Source of the DNA: Tupaia tana
Taxonomy: Eukaryota > Chordata > Mammalia > Scandentia > Tupaiidae
Reading direction: 5' to 3'
DNA length: 64,000 bases
NCBI GenBank assembly: GCA_026018925.1
Contig: JAKSZU010000011.1
Span: forward strand, 11,915,485-11,979,484
The translations under genes were made by a program, and so were the position numbers. A model generated the notes under the pieces. It made no database searches. It saw only the letters and a program-made list of their open reading frames with translations, and had not been told where the DNA came from. The first letter of the stretch is position 1; each line of letters opens with the position of its first letter. Shown in pieces: positions 55,240 to 64,000 of this stretch.

Positions 55240-55503
55240 GGGACCAGCAGTTAGCGTAATGGCTATGTCGCTGGACTCCCACATAGTCGACTGCAGTTAG
55301 AGTACTGGACCCAGTGGCTTAAACTCACACCGGGCGCATGTGCGTGCGTGCCAAAGATTCCAAGAGGAGAATGGAGGAGAAGGGATTGTGGCGTGGCCGT
55401 CCCCCCTGGGGGGTGATTTCTCACTTTCTATCTCTCTGTCTCTCAGTGTCTTTCTGGCGAGCGCACGCGCCCTATAGCAAAAACCTCTCTAAAAAAAAGA
55501 AAA
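55240..55503 (+). mobile_element. tSINE-A (A2 type) in L1 ORF2
   Basis: The TSD aagattttcatagtt is a perfect 15 bp at 55225-55239 and 55504-55518. Confidence 0.97.
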
Positions 55504-56344
55504 AAGATTTTCATAGTTTTCCTTGTAAAGATCTTTTACTTTCTTAGTTAGGTTTATCCCTAGGTATCTTATACATTTTGTGGCTATGGTAAAAGGGATT
55601 ACTTTCTTCAGTTCTACCTCAGTCAGCTTGTTGTTCATATATAAAAATGCTATTGATTTTTGGATGTTGATTTTGTATCCTGCGACTTCACTGTATTCAT
55701 TTATTTCTTTGAGAAGTTTTTTCATGGATATCTTTTGGTCTTCTATGTATACCATAATACCATCTGCAAGTAAAGATATTTTCAACTTTTCTTTCCCTAT
55801 TTGAATACCTTTTATATTATTCTCTTTTCTGATTGCATTGGCTAGGACTTCCAGCACTATTATTGAAAAGGAGTGGAGAAAGCAAGCAGCCTTGTCTAAT
55901 ACCAGTTTTTAGTGGAAAAGCTTTCAGCTTTCTCCCATTCAGTATGATGTTAGCTACAGTTTTTTCATATATGGCTTTTATTGTGTTGAGAAATTACCCT
56001 TATATGCCAATTTTTTTAAAACTCTTCATCATGAAGGGATGCTGTATTTGTCAAATGATTTTTCTGTGATGATTGAAATGGTCATATGTTTTTCTCATTC
56101 TTTCTGTTAATATGGTGTTTTATGTTTATGGTTTTGCATATGTTGAACCACCCTTGCATCCCTGGAATAAAGCCTACTTGACAAATTTTTTGAAAAAGGG
56201 TTAACTTATAAAACTCTTAGAAAAACATGGGTATACCTTTATGAGGTTACTATAGGTAATAATTTCTCAGCTATGACACCAAACACATACATGATAAAAG
56301 AAAAAATAAACTGTCCTTCATCATAGTTAAAATTATGTGTGCTT

Positions 56345-56500
56345 CTGCTGGGTATGTGTGTGTGCAGGCCCAAAATCCTGAGAGGAGAATGGAGGAGAAG
56401 GGATTGTGGCATAGCCATTCCCCTTGGGAGCTGATTTCTCATTTTGCCTCTCTCTGTCTCTCTCCAGGAAGCACATGCATACCATGGAAAAACCATTTAT
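56345..56500 (+). mobile_element. tSINE-A, 5'-truncated
   Basis: Begins at ctgggtatgtgtgtgtgcag and contains atcctgagaggagaatggag and the CT run. The tRNA-like head is absent. Confidence 0.85.
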
Positions 56501-57477
56501 GAAAAAGTTTATGATTCAAACAAGATCATCAAGAAAAAGTAAAAGTCCACACAATGAGGAAAATATTTGCAAATCATGGACCTGATCAAAGATTTGCATC
56601 TACAACATATAACGAAGTATTGCAATACAATTAAACAGAACATTTTTAAACCTCAATGTAAAGATATGCTAAAAATTCAAGTGGATATTTTCCCAAAGAA
56701 TATACTCATGGCCAATACACATGGCCAACAAGCACATGAGAAGACGCTTAAAAAAAAAAGATGCTCCACATTATCAGCCATCAGGGAAATGCAAATTGAA
56801 ACCACGATGAGATACTTCATACCGCTAGGATGACTACAATCAAAAATAACAAACGTTGGCAAGGATGTGGAAAAATTGGAACCCTTGCACATTGCTGGTG
56901 GGAATGTAAAATGGTACAACTGCTGTGGAAAACAGGCTGGCCATTCCTCAAAAAGTTAAACATAGAATTGCCATATGATCTGGCAATTCCACTTCTGGAT
57001 ATATACCTGAAAGAATTGAAAGTGAGGACTGAAACAGATCATTTAATACCAATGTTCGTAGCTGCACTAGCCACATAGCCCAAAGGTGAAAACCACCCAA
57101 GTGCCCATTCACAGGTGAATGGATAACGTGTGCTATACACATAACATGGAATATTTAATATTTCATCATAAAGAAGAAATAAATTTTGGTAGATGCTACT
57201 ATGTGGGTGAACTTTTAAAAGTTTAGCCCAAGTGAAATAAGCCAGACACAAAAGGACAAATATCATGTGATTCCACTTAGACGAGGTACCTAAAATAGGG
57301 AGATTAATAGAGAGAAAATAGACTCTGAGGAAAAGGGGATAAGGAGTTATTATTTAAAGGGTACAAAATGTCTGTTTGGGATGATGATCAAATTCTGACA
57401 ATAGCTACTGGTGATAGTCACACCATACCGTGAATGTACTTAAAGCCACGACATTGCTCACTTAAAAATGGTTAAAG

Positions 57478-57863
57478 CCCAGATGGTGGTGCAGCAGTAC
57501 AACCCAATGCTCTGCAAGGCTGACCCACGTGGGAAGACCTCCCTGAGTACAATGGGCATGTGCATGCCCCTGATCCAGAGTTGGCTGAGGACAGGGGTGG
57601 ATCCTGGCATCACAGTCCTGTGGGACTGGGGCTGGCAGGTGGAGTGGTGGTTAAGGCGCTGACTTCTACATAGCCAACCATGGTTTGAGACCTAGAACTG
57701 GTGGTTTGCTTTCTCATTTTCCCTTTCTCTCTCTGGTCAAATTAATAATAATAAATTAAATTAAATTAAAAATTCTTTAAAAATTATGTTGGTAGTACTG
57801 TCTCTCTCTTGCTCACCTTATTACTTCCACTTGCTCATGGGAGGCATAAATGAAATTTAAAAC
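57478..57863 (+). mobile_element. tSINE-D split by tSINE-B
   Basis: The D head and body lie at 57478-57625 and the CT-rich end at 57788-57863 (ggaggcataaatgaaattta). The TSD aatggttaaag is at 57467-57477 and 57864-57874, inside L1. Confidence 0.88.
57626..57787 (+). mobile_element. tSINE-B nested in tSINE-D
   Basis: The head ggggctggcaggtggagtgg leads to ctctctggtcaaattaataa. Confidence 0.9.
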
Positions 57864-57921
57864 AATGGTTAAAGGAGTACATGTTCTGTTGTGTATATTT
57901 GACTGCAATAAAAAAAGATTT

Positions 57922-58175
57922 CTTTTTTAGAGAGAGATTTTTGTTATCGGGTGCATGCACTCACCAGAAACACAGAGACAGAGAGGGAGAAAGTGAGACA
58001 CCACCCCCCAGTGGGGATAGCCACACCACACTCCCTTCTCCTCCATTCTCCTCTTTGGATTTTGGTCATGCACACACAAGCCTAGTGTGAGTTTCAAGCT
58101 ACCAAGTCCAGGACTTGAACCGCTGTCGACTATGTGAGAGTCCAGCACCTTAACCACTATGCTACCTGCTAGTCC
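57922..58175 (-). mobile_element. tSINE-A/C type at L1 3' end
   Basis: Antisense: agagatttttgttatcgggt at the start and tatgctacctgctagtcc at the head. The TSD is aataaaaaaagattt (57907-57921) and cataaaaaagatttt (58175-58189). Confidence 0.9.
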
Positions 58176-58189
58176 ATAAAAAAGATTTT

Positions 58190-59242
58190 AAAAGACAGAT
58201 TATAACAAGGGTTGGTAAGAATGTGGAGAAATTGGAACCCTCATACATTACTGGTAGGAATGTAAAATAGGCAGCCACTTTGAAAAACAGCATGGCAATT
58301 CTTCCAAGTGGTTAATACAGAGTTACCATATTATCTAGCAATTCCACTCCTAAGAAGATCCAAGAAAAATATAATCATGTGTTCATATAAAAATCCATAT
58401 ATAGGATATCTCACGGGACTTCACGGCGGCCTCCCTCTTTCACCTTAGTCGCCGACATGCCATCCAGACTGAGGAAGACCCAGAAACTTCGAGGCCACGT
58501 AAGCCACGGTCATGGGCGCATCAGCAAGCACCGGAAGCCTCCCGGAGGCCGGGGTAATGCTGGTGGCGTGCCTCACCACAGGAACAGCTTCGACAAATAC
58601 CACCCAGGTCACTTTGGGAAAGTTGGTATGAGGCATTACCACTTAAAGAGGAACCAGAGCTTCTGCCCGGCAGTCAACCTTGATAAATTGTGGACCTTGG
58701 TCAGTGAGCAGACACCAAAACCAAGAAATGGCACCAAAACCAAGACTGGAGTAGCTCCCATCATTGGCGTAGTGCGATTGGGCTACCACACAGCTCTGGG
58801 GAAAGGAAAGCTCCCGAAGCAGCCTGTCATCGCGAAGGCCAAATTCGTCAGCAGGGGAGCTGAGGAGATTAAGGGTGTGGGGGGGTGCTTGTGTCCTGGT
58901 GGCTTGAAGCCACATGGAGAGAGTTTCATTAAATGCTAATAAGTGCAAAAAAAAGTCATATATGAATACTAATAGTAGCATTATTCACAATAGTCAGAAA
59001 AGATGCTCATTCAGAAACAATCCAAATGACCATACACTAAAAATGGATGAGCAAAATGTGGTATGTATATGACTGAATATTATTTGACCAAAAGAGTGAA
59101 AGACCAATATATGCTATGACATGGATAAACCCAAAAAACTTGTTAAATGAAAGAAGCCAGTCATGAAAGACCACATACTGCATGGTTCTGTTTATATGGC
59201 ATGTCCAGAATAGGCAGATCTATAGGAGTGGAACGTAGACAG
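58190..59242 (+). mobile_element. L1M 3' region interrupted by an RPL27A retrocopy
   Basis: ggttggtaagaatgtggaga and gagttaccatattatctagc precede the retrocopy. agcattattcacaatagtca and gaaagaagccagtcatgaaa follow it, continuing the same L1. Confidence 0.85.
58396..58954 (+). pseudogene. RPL27A: RPL27A (uL15) processed pseudogene with a near-intact frame
   Basis: An intronless copy of the large-subunit ribosomal protein uL15 mRNA, including 5' UTR with caccttagtcgccgac. The ATG is at 58457. [20 protein letters not shown] and [10 protein letters not shown] are clear family signatures. The frame stays open for 160 codons to 58937-58939, longer than the 148 residues usual for the family. There is a two-codon insertion in the EQTP..KTG region. 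A codon lost near 58863 and one extra base near 58880 move the frame past the parental TGA (58905-58907). ATTAAA (58929-58934) and a short A run (58947-58954) mark the mRNA end. It lies inside an L1, has many replacements, and no promoter is visible. I call it a pseudogene despite the open frame. Confidence 0.93.
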
Positions 59243-59486
59243 GCTGGTACTGTAGCACGGTGGTTAAGGGCTGTACACCGGGAGCTGTATCCCACATGGC
59301 TGACCATGGTTCAAATCCTGGCCTTAGTGCTTAAAAAACATGCCGATTATGTGTGTGCACATGCCCCAAATCCTGATGTGCTGGAGAAATGAAGGAAAGG
59401 GTTATGGTGTGACCATGCCCATTCTCCCGCTCTCTCTCTCTCTCTCTCTCTCTCTGGCAAGAATCCATGCCCTCTGGCAATTCAAA
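59243..59486 (+). mobile_element. tSINE-C with purine tail
   Basis: The head caggctggtactgtagcacg is followed by ccccaaatcctgatgtgctg, an expanded (CT)n and ccctctggcaattcaaaata. Confidence 0.9.
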
Positions 59487-59588
59487 ATAAAGAAAAACAG
59501 AAAGAAAGAGAGAAAGAAGAAAGAAAGGAAGAAGAAGAAAGAAGAAAGGAAGGAAGGAAAGGGAAAGAGAGAGGAAAAGAAGAAAGAT
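59487..59588. repeat. (GAAA/GAAG)n purine tract at SINE tail
   Basis: About 100 bases of A/G sequence that grew from the A-rich tail of the preceding tSINE-C. Confidence 0.95.
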
Positions 59589-59590
59589 TA

Positions 59591-59828
59591 CTGGTGGCCT
59601 GTGGCCTGGTGATTAAAGTGGCAGATCTGACATGGCTGACTGCATGGTTTGAGTCCCGGACATGGTAGCTTTAAAAACATGCCAGGCACATGTGGACATG
59701 TGTCCAAAATCCCCCAAGGAGGGAGAAATAGAGGAAAAGGGATTGCAGTGTGAACATTCCCCATGGGAAAGGAGATGTATTTTCTCACTTTCTCTCTGGA
59801 AATAAGTGAGTAAAATTTTTTAAAAAAT
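59591..59828 (+). mobile_element. tSINE-A/C type
   Basis: actggtggcctgtggcctgg, gtccaaaatcccccaaggag and ctctctggaaataagtgagt. Confidence 0.8.
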
Positions 59829-59849
59829 GAAATGAAAACCTAAAGCCAA

Positions 59850-59925
59850 ACAGTTAGCTCTGTAGTGAAGTAGTTTGAGCTCTGCACAAAGGAGACTGTA
59901 TCTCACATGGTTGATCCCAAATCTC
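59850..59925 (+). mobile_element. tSINE-C head fragment
   Basis: cagttagctctgtagtgaag, gactgtatctcacatggttg. Only the tRNA-like part is present. Confidence 0.65.
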
Positions 59926-60084
59926 AGCCCCAGGCCCTGGACCTATCGGGGTCTGGGGTCAATTTATATCACGGAGATGGAGTGTAAAAAGCTTTACTTA
60001 GTTTTAGAATTTTCCTCTTGCCCTGAATCAACTCTGCTACCAGGGCTGTGTGGCCAGAGGATGGCTTTCTGTTCTGTGGTGGTT

Positions 60085-60330
60085 GTTTTGTTTGTTTTAC
60101 CAGAGAGGGTGTGTGTTTGCCAGAGAGAGCGAGCAAGAACAAGACCACCCCTTGATGGAGCGTGGTCACACTGCAATCCCTTTTCCTCCATTCCACTTTC
60201 TTGTCAAGATTTTGGGCACACAGGCATGTACGCCCAGTATGATTTCCAAGCTCCTAAGGCTGGAATTCAAACTGGGGTTGGCCATGTGGCACCCCATTCC
60301 CCTAACTACTGCACTGAAGGGGCCTTGACT
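60085..60330 (-). mobile_element. tSINE-C
   Basis: Starts ttgttttaccagagagggtg and ends tactgcactgaaggggcc. Confidence 0.85.
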
Positions 60331-60499
60331 TGACCCACCTCCTTGCTCAGAACTCTGACCTGCAGATCCCTGATCCCATGTTCTCTTGTAGGTCCTGGCC
60401 CACAGCTTCACCAGGTCCTTGGCCTCTTGCTTGGTTGTTGACCATCCTCCCTACCTGGACTGTGCTATCGTGACTTCTGTGACTGGAATGTTCTCTGAA

Positions 60500-61045
60500 T
60501 TCAGCATGACCATGATGGTAGGCAGCTTCTGAAATGGTTCCACCTGATCCTCCCTCCCAGTATTCATGCCCTTGTGTAACCCTCCCCCCAGGGTCTTGCT
60601 ACTTGTCTTGATCTCACATACATGCGCTCCCTCCCTCTGCTTCTCTCCTTGTCCTTGTCACTCTTTCTCTCCCTCTCAGTCCGTCTCACACTGACAAAAA
60701 AGGCTGCCATATTCCTAGCTGCCCTGGGCAAAGGCTCATATGGCAAAGAGCTGAGGTTGGCTTGGAGACAACAGCCAGTGAGGAACTGAGGCCCTTGGTC
60801 CGCTAGCCTGTGAGGGTCTGCATGCGGCCAACAACCACTTGGTGAGCTTGGAAGCAGATCTCCTCCACGCTGAGCCTTGAGATGAAGGCAGCCATAGCTG
60901 ACAGACACCTGGCTGTAGCCAGTGAGAGACCTGGGGACCCAGCTAAACCTCCCCAAGATTCCTGAGCCACCAGAACTGAGAGGTAACGTGTACCACTGCG
61001 TGCCAGAGTGATTGCTATGGAGCAATAGATAACTGACACAGCGGC
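60500..61045 (+). mobile_element. old LTR-like repeat, family not named (copy 2)
   Basis: gccagtgaggaactgaggcc, ggtgagcttggaagcagatc, cccaagattcctgagccacc and ggagcaatagataactgaca follow the same plan as 39745-40140. Confidence 0.55.
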
Positions 61046-61157
61046 CGACGTAGGGCTCTTCCTCCATCCGTGCCTAAACCTTCCAGCTGGCCATGTCCAT
61101 ACTGCCCCAGAGTCACCAGATTAAGGGACTCAACTAAACACTCCCCCACAGTGATTT

Positions 61158-61421
61158 TTTTTCTTTTTTTTGGAGAGTTTTTTACTATAGGGCGCGTACA
61201 CTCGCCAGACAGACAGAGAGAGACAGAGAGATAGAAAGCGAGAAATCACCCCCCAGAGGGGATGGTCATGCCGCAATCCCTTCTCCTCCATTCTCCTCTC
61301 GGGATCTTGGGCATGCACGCACACGTGCCTGGCGTGAGTTTAAGCCACCGGGTCCGGGACACCAACCACGGTCGACTACATGGGAGTCCAGTGACACAGT
61401 CATTATGCTAACTGCTGGTCC
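61158..61421 (-). mobile_element. tSINE-A, full length
   Basis: The TSD cccccacagtgattt is at 61143-61157 and 61422-61436. Mixed diagnostic sites. Confidence 0.95.
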
Positions 61422-61463
61422 CCCCCACAGTGATTTAATAGCTTCACACAGAGGTGCATTCAA

Positions 61464-61816
61464 GTGTAATGGTCTGAATGCTGGTGTCCCCCCAAAACTG
61501 AAATGGTGGACCTTAACCCCCAAGGTGATGGTATTAAGACATGGGTTCTTTGGGAAGTTATGAGCGCTGTTCTCATGAATGGGCGTAGTGTCCTTCTAAA
61601 AGGGCCCGAGGGATCCTGATGGTCCCCAGTGCCCTTCTGCCATGTGAGGACACAGTCACAGGCATACCCTGGGAAGCAGAGAGCAAGTCCTCCCACAGCG
61701 GATCTGCTCGCGCCTTGGTCTCGGACTTCCCAATAAATGTGAGGCCAACATGGATTATTCACAATGACTCCACCGAAGGTATTTTGTCGTAGCAGCAGGA
61801 ACGAACTTAGACGATA
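61464..61816 (+). mobile_element. MLT1-type MaLR solo LTR
   Basis: gtaatggtctgaatgctggt, ttaacccccaaggtgatggt, gccatgtgaggacacagtca, tcggacttcccaataaatgt and ggtattttgtcgtagcagca follow the MLT1 layout from end to end. Confidence 0.85.
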
Positions 61817-61949
61817 ATTAAATTCCTGATCCACAGGCCTTAATCTTTTAGGAAGTACATTTTCCATGGCAGGAGAGCAGTATCACCAATTAGGGGGTGA
61901 AAATTAGTTCTTGGGAGGTGAGAAATCTTACTTTTGTGTGTATAAAACA

Positions 61950-61952
61950 CAG

Positions 61953-61983
<31 letters not shown>

Positions 61984-61985
61984 AT
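61950..61985. repeat. (TA)n(CA)n microsatellite
   Basis: TATATA followed by CACACA. The surrounding 61890-62110 looks like another old repeat that I cannot name. Confidence 0.9.
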
Positions 61986-62109
61986 ACATAACCCAACATA
62001 CAGTATCTCCATGGTATTAACATTTCACTGCTGGGGGTTGGGGTAGTGTTAATGGGAAAAAAAAAAAAAAAAAAAAGGCTGAGAAAATGCAGTTTTCAGA
62101 TGACAAAGG

Positions 62110-63055
62110 GCTTCCCTGAACAGGTGGAGTAGTTTAGGGAAGAAGGAGACCAAAAAAAAAGAGCATTAGAGAAAGCTAGCATGAGGGTTAGGCATGAGAG
62201 AGAAGCTTCTGGAACCTTCCCCAAGTCTAATCAGAGGCCTACTCCTCCTGGGGGTGCTCCTGGCACCCTACACATGCCCTGTTTCAGAGCTCAGTCTGTT
62301 TCTAATTCCCAATTTCCTTTTCACTTGTCAGTAAATCTGTCGAGAGCAGGGACTGCGCCAACATGGGCATCTGGCCCACGGTAGGTCAAGAGAAGACCTT
62401 TGTTCACGGCTGGCTGTGTGCTGGGGCTCCAGGAGGCTCCGCCATCAGCACCGGCAGCTGCCCCACTCAGGCACCACCTCTGGAATGCTGGGACTGCTCC
62501 CCTCGCCAGAGCGGTTTGGAAAGAGCCCCCTCTCACCGTCCTGCTCTCGTGGCCCTGAGCTTATGAAGACCCCGAGATGTTTCTGTTTCACAGGGGTGGG
62601 CTCAATCAGACCCAGGCCCTGTGAGTAAGCCTGGCTCGCCCCACACAAGGCTCAGATTCTCCCCCAGGGCCCCGGGTCTGTGTTGGTCCTATCCTTCTGA
62701 TAGCTTCTCCACTCAGTTAACAAGACACACCTGGCCATAGTCGTGTTCGCATAGGCACAGCTGTGTCCACAGCTTGCTGTCTTTCTTTCTGGAGATGGTC
62801 TCTCAGACCCCATGGAAAGTGATGAGTGCAAGTCAGCCCTGGGACGGGCCGGGGTTGCATCTCAGTGAATCTCCCCAACAACCAGCACCACTTGAGCGTG
62901 TAAGTCCTGGCAGCATGCACATCATTAGATCATGGGAATGTTTCAGGAACATCTGCCTCACAAAGATAAATAGGTGCAAAGCCAAACTCACTTGAACTTC
63001 AGGTATGTATCAGAATAAACAAGACTCTGGAAGGGAGGTGATTATCCACCTTTGA
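62110..63055. other. low-repeat block, nothing recognised
   Basis: A moderately GC-rich stretch with overlapping short frames (62181-62384, 62363-62566, 62416-62628). No motif or splice context supports a gene. Confidence 0.4.
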
Positions 63056-63059
63056 AGTT

Positions 63060-63270
63060 TGAAGACTCGGCCCGTTGTGACTCAGACTCACATCGCTTGG
63101 CCCTGGCACGCACTAGTTCTGTAGCCGTGGCCGCATTTCGTAACTTCCCTGTGCCTCGATGTTCTCGTCCGTAAAGCAAGGATAACAGTAGCATCTTCCC
63201 CACAGGATTGTGGGTAGATGGGACGAGGTGGTGCATACAAGGAGCCAGAGCAATGCCTGGCCCAGTGCTC
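63060..63270 (+). mobile_element. MIR SINE
   Basis: cttccctgtgcctcgatgtt, ctcgtccgtaaagcaaggat and gagcaatgcctggcccagtg. Confidence 0.8.
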
Positions 63271-63439
63271 ACTTGGTTAGTTACTTCTGCTGACTAATGG
63301 GTTCCCTCATGGTAAACACTCTTCTGTACATTATGGTGGCCGTCTCGATATGGGTCCTATCCCAAAGTCATTCATTTATTCTTCTCTCTTCTCTGCTGCT
63401 AACGGTAGCTTCTTAGGTTACTTTTGGAAATGCTGGGTA

Positions 63440-63700
63440 GTCATTTCTCAAGGCTTTCTCTCAGCAAAAGAAAATGATGGCCCAGTTCTGGCCAGTGAAA
63501 TGTAAAGGGAAACTGTGAGAGGTATCTGAGAGAGAAGTATGAAAAGGCTCCTTTCCTTTTGTCGTTTGGGTGCTCTGATGTGAAGATGTGATGCTTGGAG
63601 CTGAAGAAACCATTCTGCCACCATGAGGAAAGAGCCACATAGATTACAGAGACCTGAATTCAGTGCCTTGATATCACTGGTTATTGGTATCATTAATCTT
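63440..63700 (+). mobile_element. old dispersed repeat, family not named
   Basis: gttctggccagtgaaatgta, gatgtgatgcttggagctga and ccaccatgaggaaagagcca match a repeat common in mammals that I cannot name from memory. Confidence 0.45.
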
Positions 63701-63756
63701 ATGCCAAAACACTGAACTTCAGCCTTCTCGTTAATTTGGACAATTTAATAGCTTTC

Positions 63757-63759
63757 ATT

Positions 63760-63798
<39 letters not shown>

Positions 63799-64000
63799 GT
63801 GAGAGGTTTTTTGCTATAGGGCATGTGCACTCTCCAGAAAGACAGAGAGACACAGAGAGACAGAAAGCGAGAAATCACCCCCCAGGGGGGATGGCCACGC
63901 CTCAATCCCTTCTCCTCCATTCTCCTCTCGGGATCTTGGGCACGCACATACACAAGCCCGGCGTGAGTTTAAGCCACCGGGTCTGGGACTCAAACCTCAG
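63757..64000 (-). mobile_element. tSINE-A (A2 type), cut by the window end
   Basis: The tail has become (TTTA)n at 63759-63799, then gtgagaggttttttgctata and the body. The tRNA-like head continues past base 64000. Confidence 0.95.
63759..63799. repeat. (TTTA)n microsatellite from a SINE tail
   Basis: About ten ATTT units in place of the T run of the adjacent antisense SINE. Confidence 0.95.

Larger units (their letters stand above)
53113..56180 (-). mobile_element. L1 LINE, antisense, 5'-truncated: 3' UTR plus ORF2 C-terminal part
   Basis: Read on the minus strand this is the ORF2 reverse-transcriptase and C-terminal region followed by the 3' UTR and an A/T-rich tail at 53113-53150. Recognisable ORF2 pieces are [13 protein letters not shown] (about 55670), [11 protein letters not shown] (about 55150), [10 protein letters not shown] (about 55030) and QLIFDKG (54828). 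The FADD-type catalytic motif reads LADG (codons over 55759-55764 give D-G), so the second aspartate is lost. Two tSINE-A copies and a TA repeat break it. It has no 5' UTR, ORF1 or endonuclease. Confidence 0.9.
56185..57921 (+). mobile_element. L1M ORF2 end and 3' UTR, sense
   Basis: The segments 56185-56344, 56501-57477 and 57864-57921 contain ctcagctatgacaccaaaca, ggcaaggatgtggaaaaatt, gaattgccatatgatctggc and ttgactgcaataaaaaaaga (the 3' end). It is separated by a SINE piece and a tSINE-D/B nest. Confidence 0.85.

Noticed and set aside
54828-55857. Minus-strand frames with reverse-transcriptase similarity as a functional enzyme
   Set aside because: Fragment of a truncated L1 with frameshifts, SINE insertions and a lost catalytic aspartate.
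60564-61067. 167-codon minus-strand frame
   Set aside because: It lies within an old LTR-like repeat in antisense, with no recognisable protein.

Overview
This is mammalian nuclear DNA with no complete protein-coding gene that I can support. It is a repeat-dense intergenic or intronic stretch. The eutherian context is clear: old MIR, L2, L3/CR1, MER5/Charlie-type hAT, MaLR (MST/MLT1-type) LTRs and L1M-type LINE fragments lie throughout, together with two processed ribosomal-protein pseudogenes. The lineage is indicated by about 100 tRNA-derived SINEs that do not resemble Alu, B1/B2, lagomorph C, carnivore, bat, equid, ruminant or afrotherian SINEs. By elimination and from memory of the published dermopteran CYN SINEs, I infer a colugo (flying lemur). 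This is an inference, not a database result.

I use four working labels for the SINEs. tSINE-A (about 265-300 bp) has a tRNA-like head starting g(g/a)accagcag, then gagaggagaatggaggagaa, a CCCC/GGGG-rich block, a CT-rich run, ccctatagcaaaaacctct and poly(A). tSINE-B (about 170-190 bp) starts ggggctggcaggtggcatgg, passes directly into the CT run and ends tggtcaaattaaaataaat. tSINE-C (about 240-290 bp) starts ggctggccccgtagc..gtggttaag, with cccaaatcctgacagg and a ccctctggcaatt end. tSINE-D (about 200-270 bp) starts with a tggtggcgcag..gtaa-type head, has cccacgtgggaagat and ggctggctgaggctgggg, and ends in a CT run plus cataaataaataaa. Together they cover very roughly 19-20 kb by my own summing. 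Many have target-site duplications (TSDs) of 10-18 bp, quoted by position.

Layout. 0-7 kb: MIR, a MaLR LTR, nested SINEs and the 3' half of a Charlie-type hAT transposon. 7-14 kb: L1 ORF2/3' fragments cut up by SINEs, a candidate exon at 7112-7220, and an RPL36 pseudogene nested in a SINE nested in an L1. 14-24 kb: mostly low-repeat sequence with two copies of a palindromic mariner-like MITE, SINEs, and a CCAT tract. 24-36 kb: SINE clusters with repeated use of the same target sites, plus L3/CR1 and L1 fragments. 36-53 kb: more SINEs, L1 3' ends, three LTRs, microsatellites and two long low-repeat blocks. 53-59 kb: a 3-kb antisense L1 (3' UTR plus reverse-transcriptase part of ORF2) next to sense L1 fragments, one of which carries an RPL27A pseudogene. 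59-64 kb: SINEs, LTR-like repeats, low-repeat sequence and a final SINE cut by the window edge.

There is no operon-like or defence-like system here. The most informative signals are evolutionary: a linked-haplotype young SINE subfamily with an unusual B box, the lineage MITEs, and the nested insertion history.
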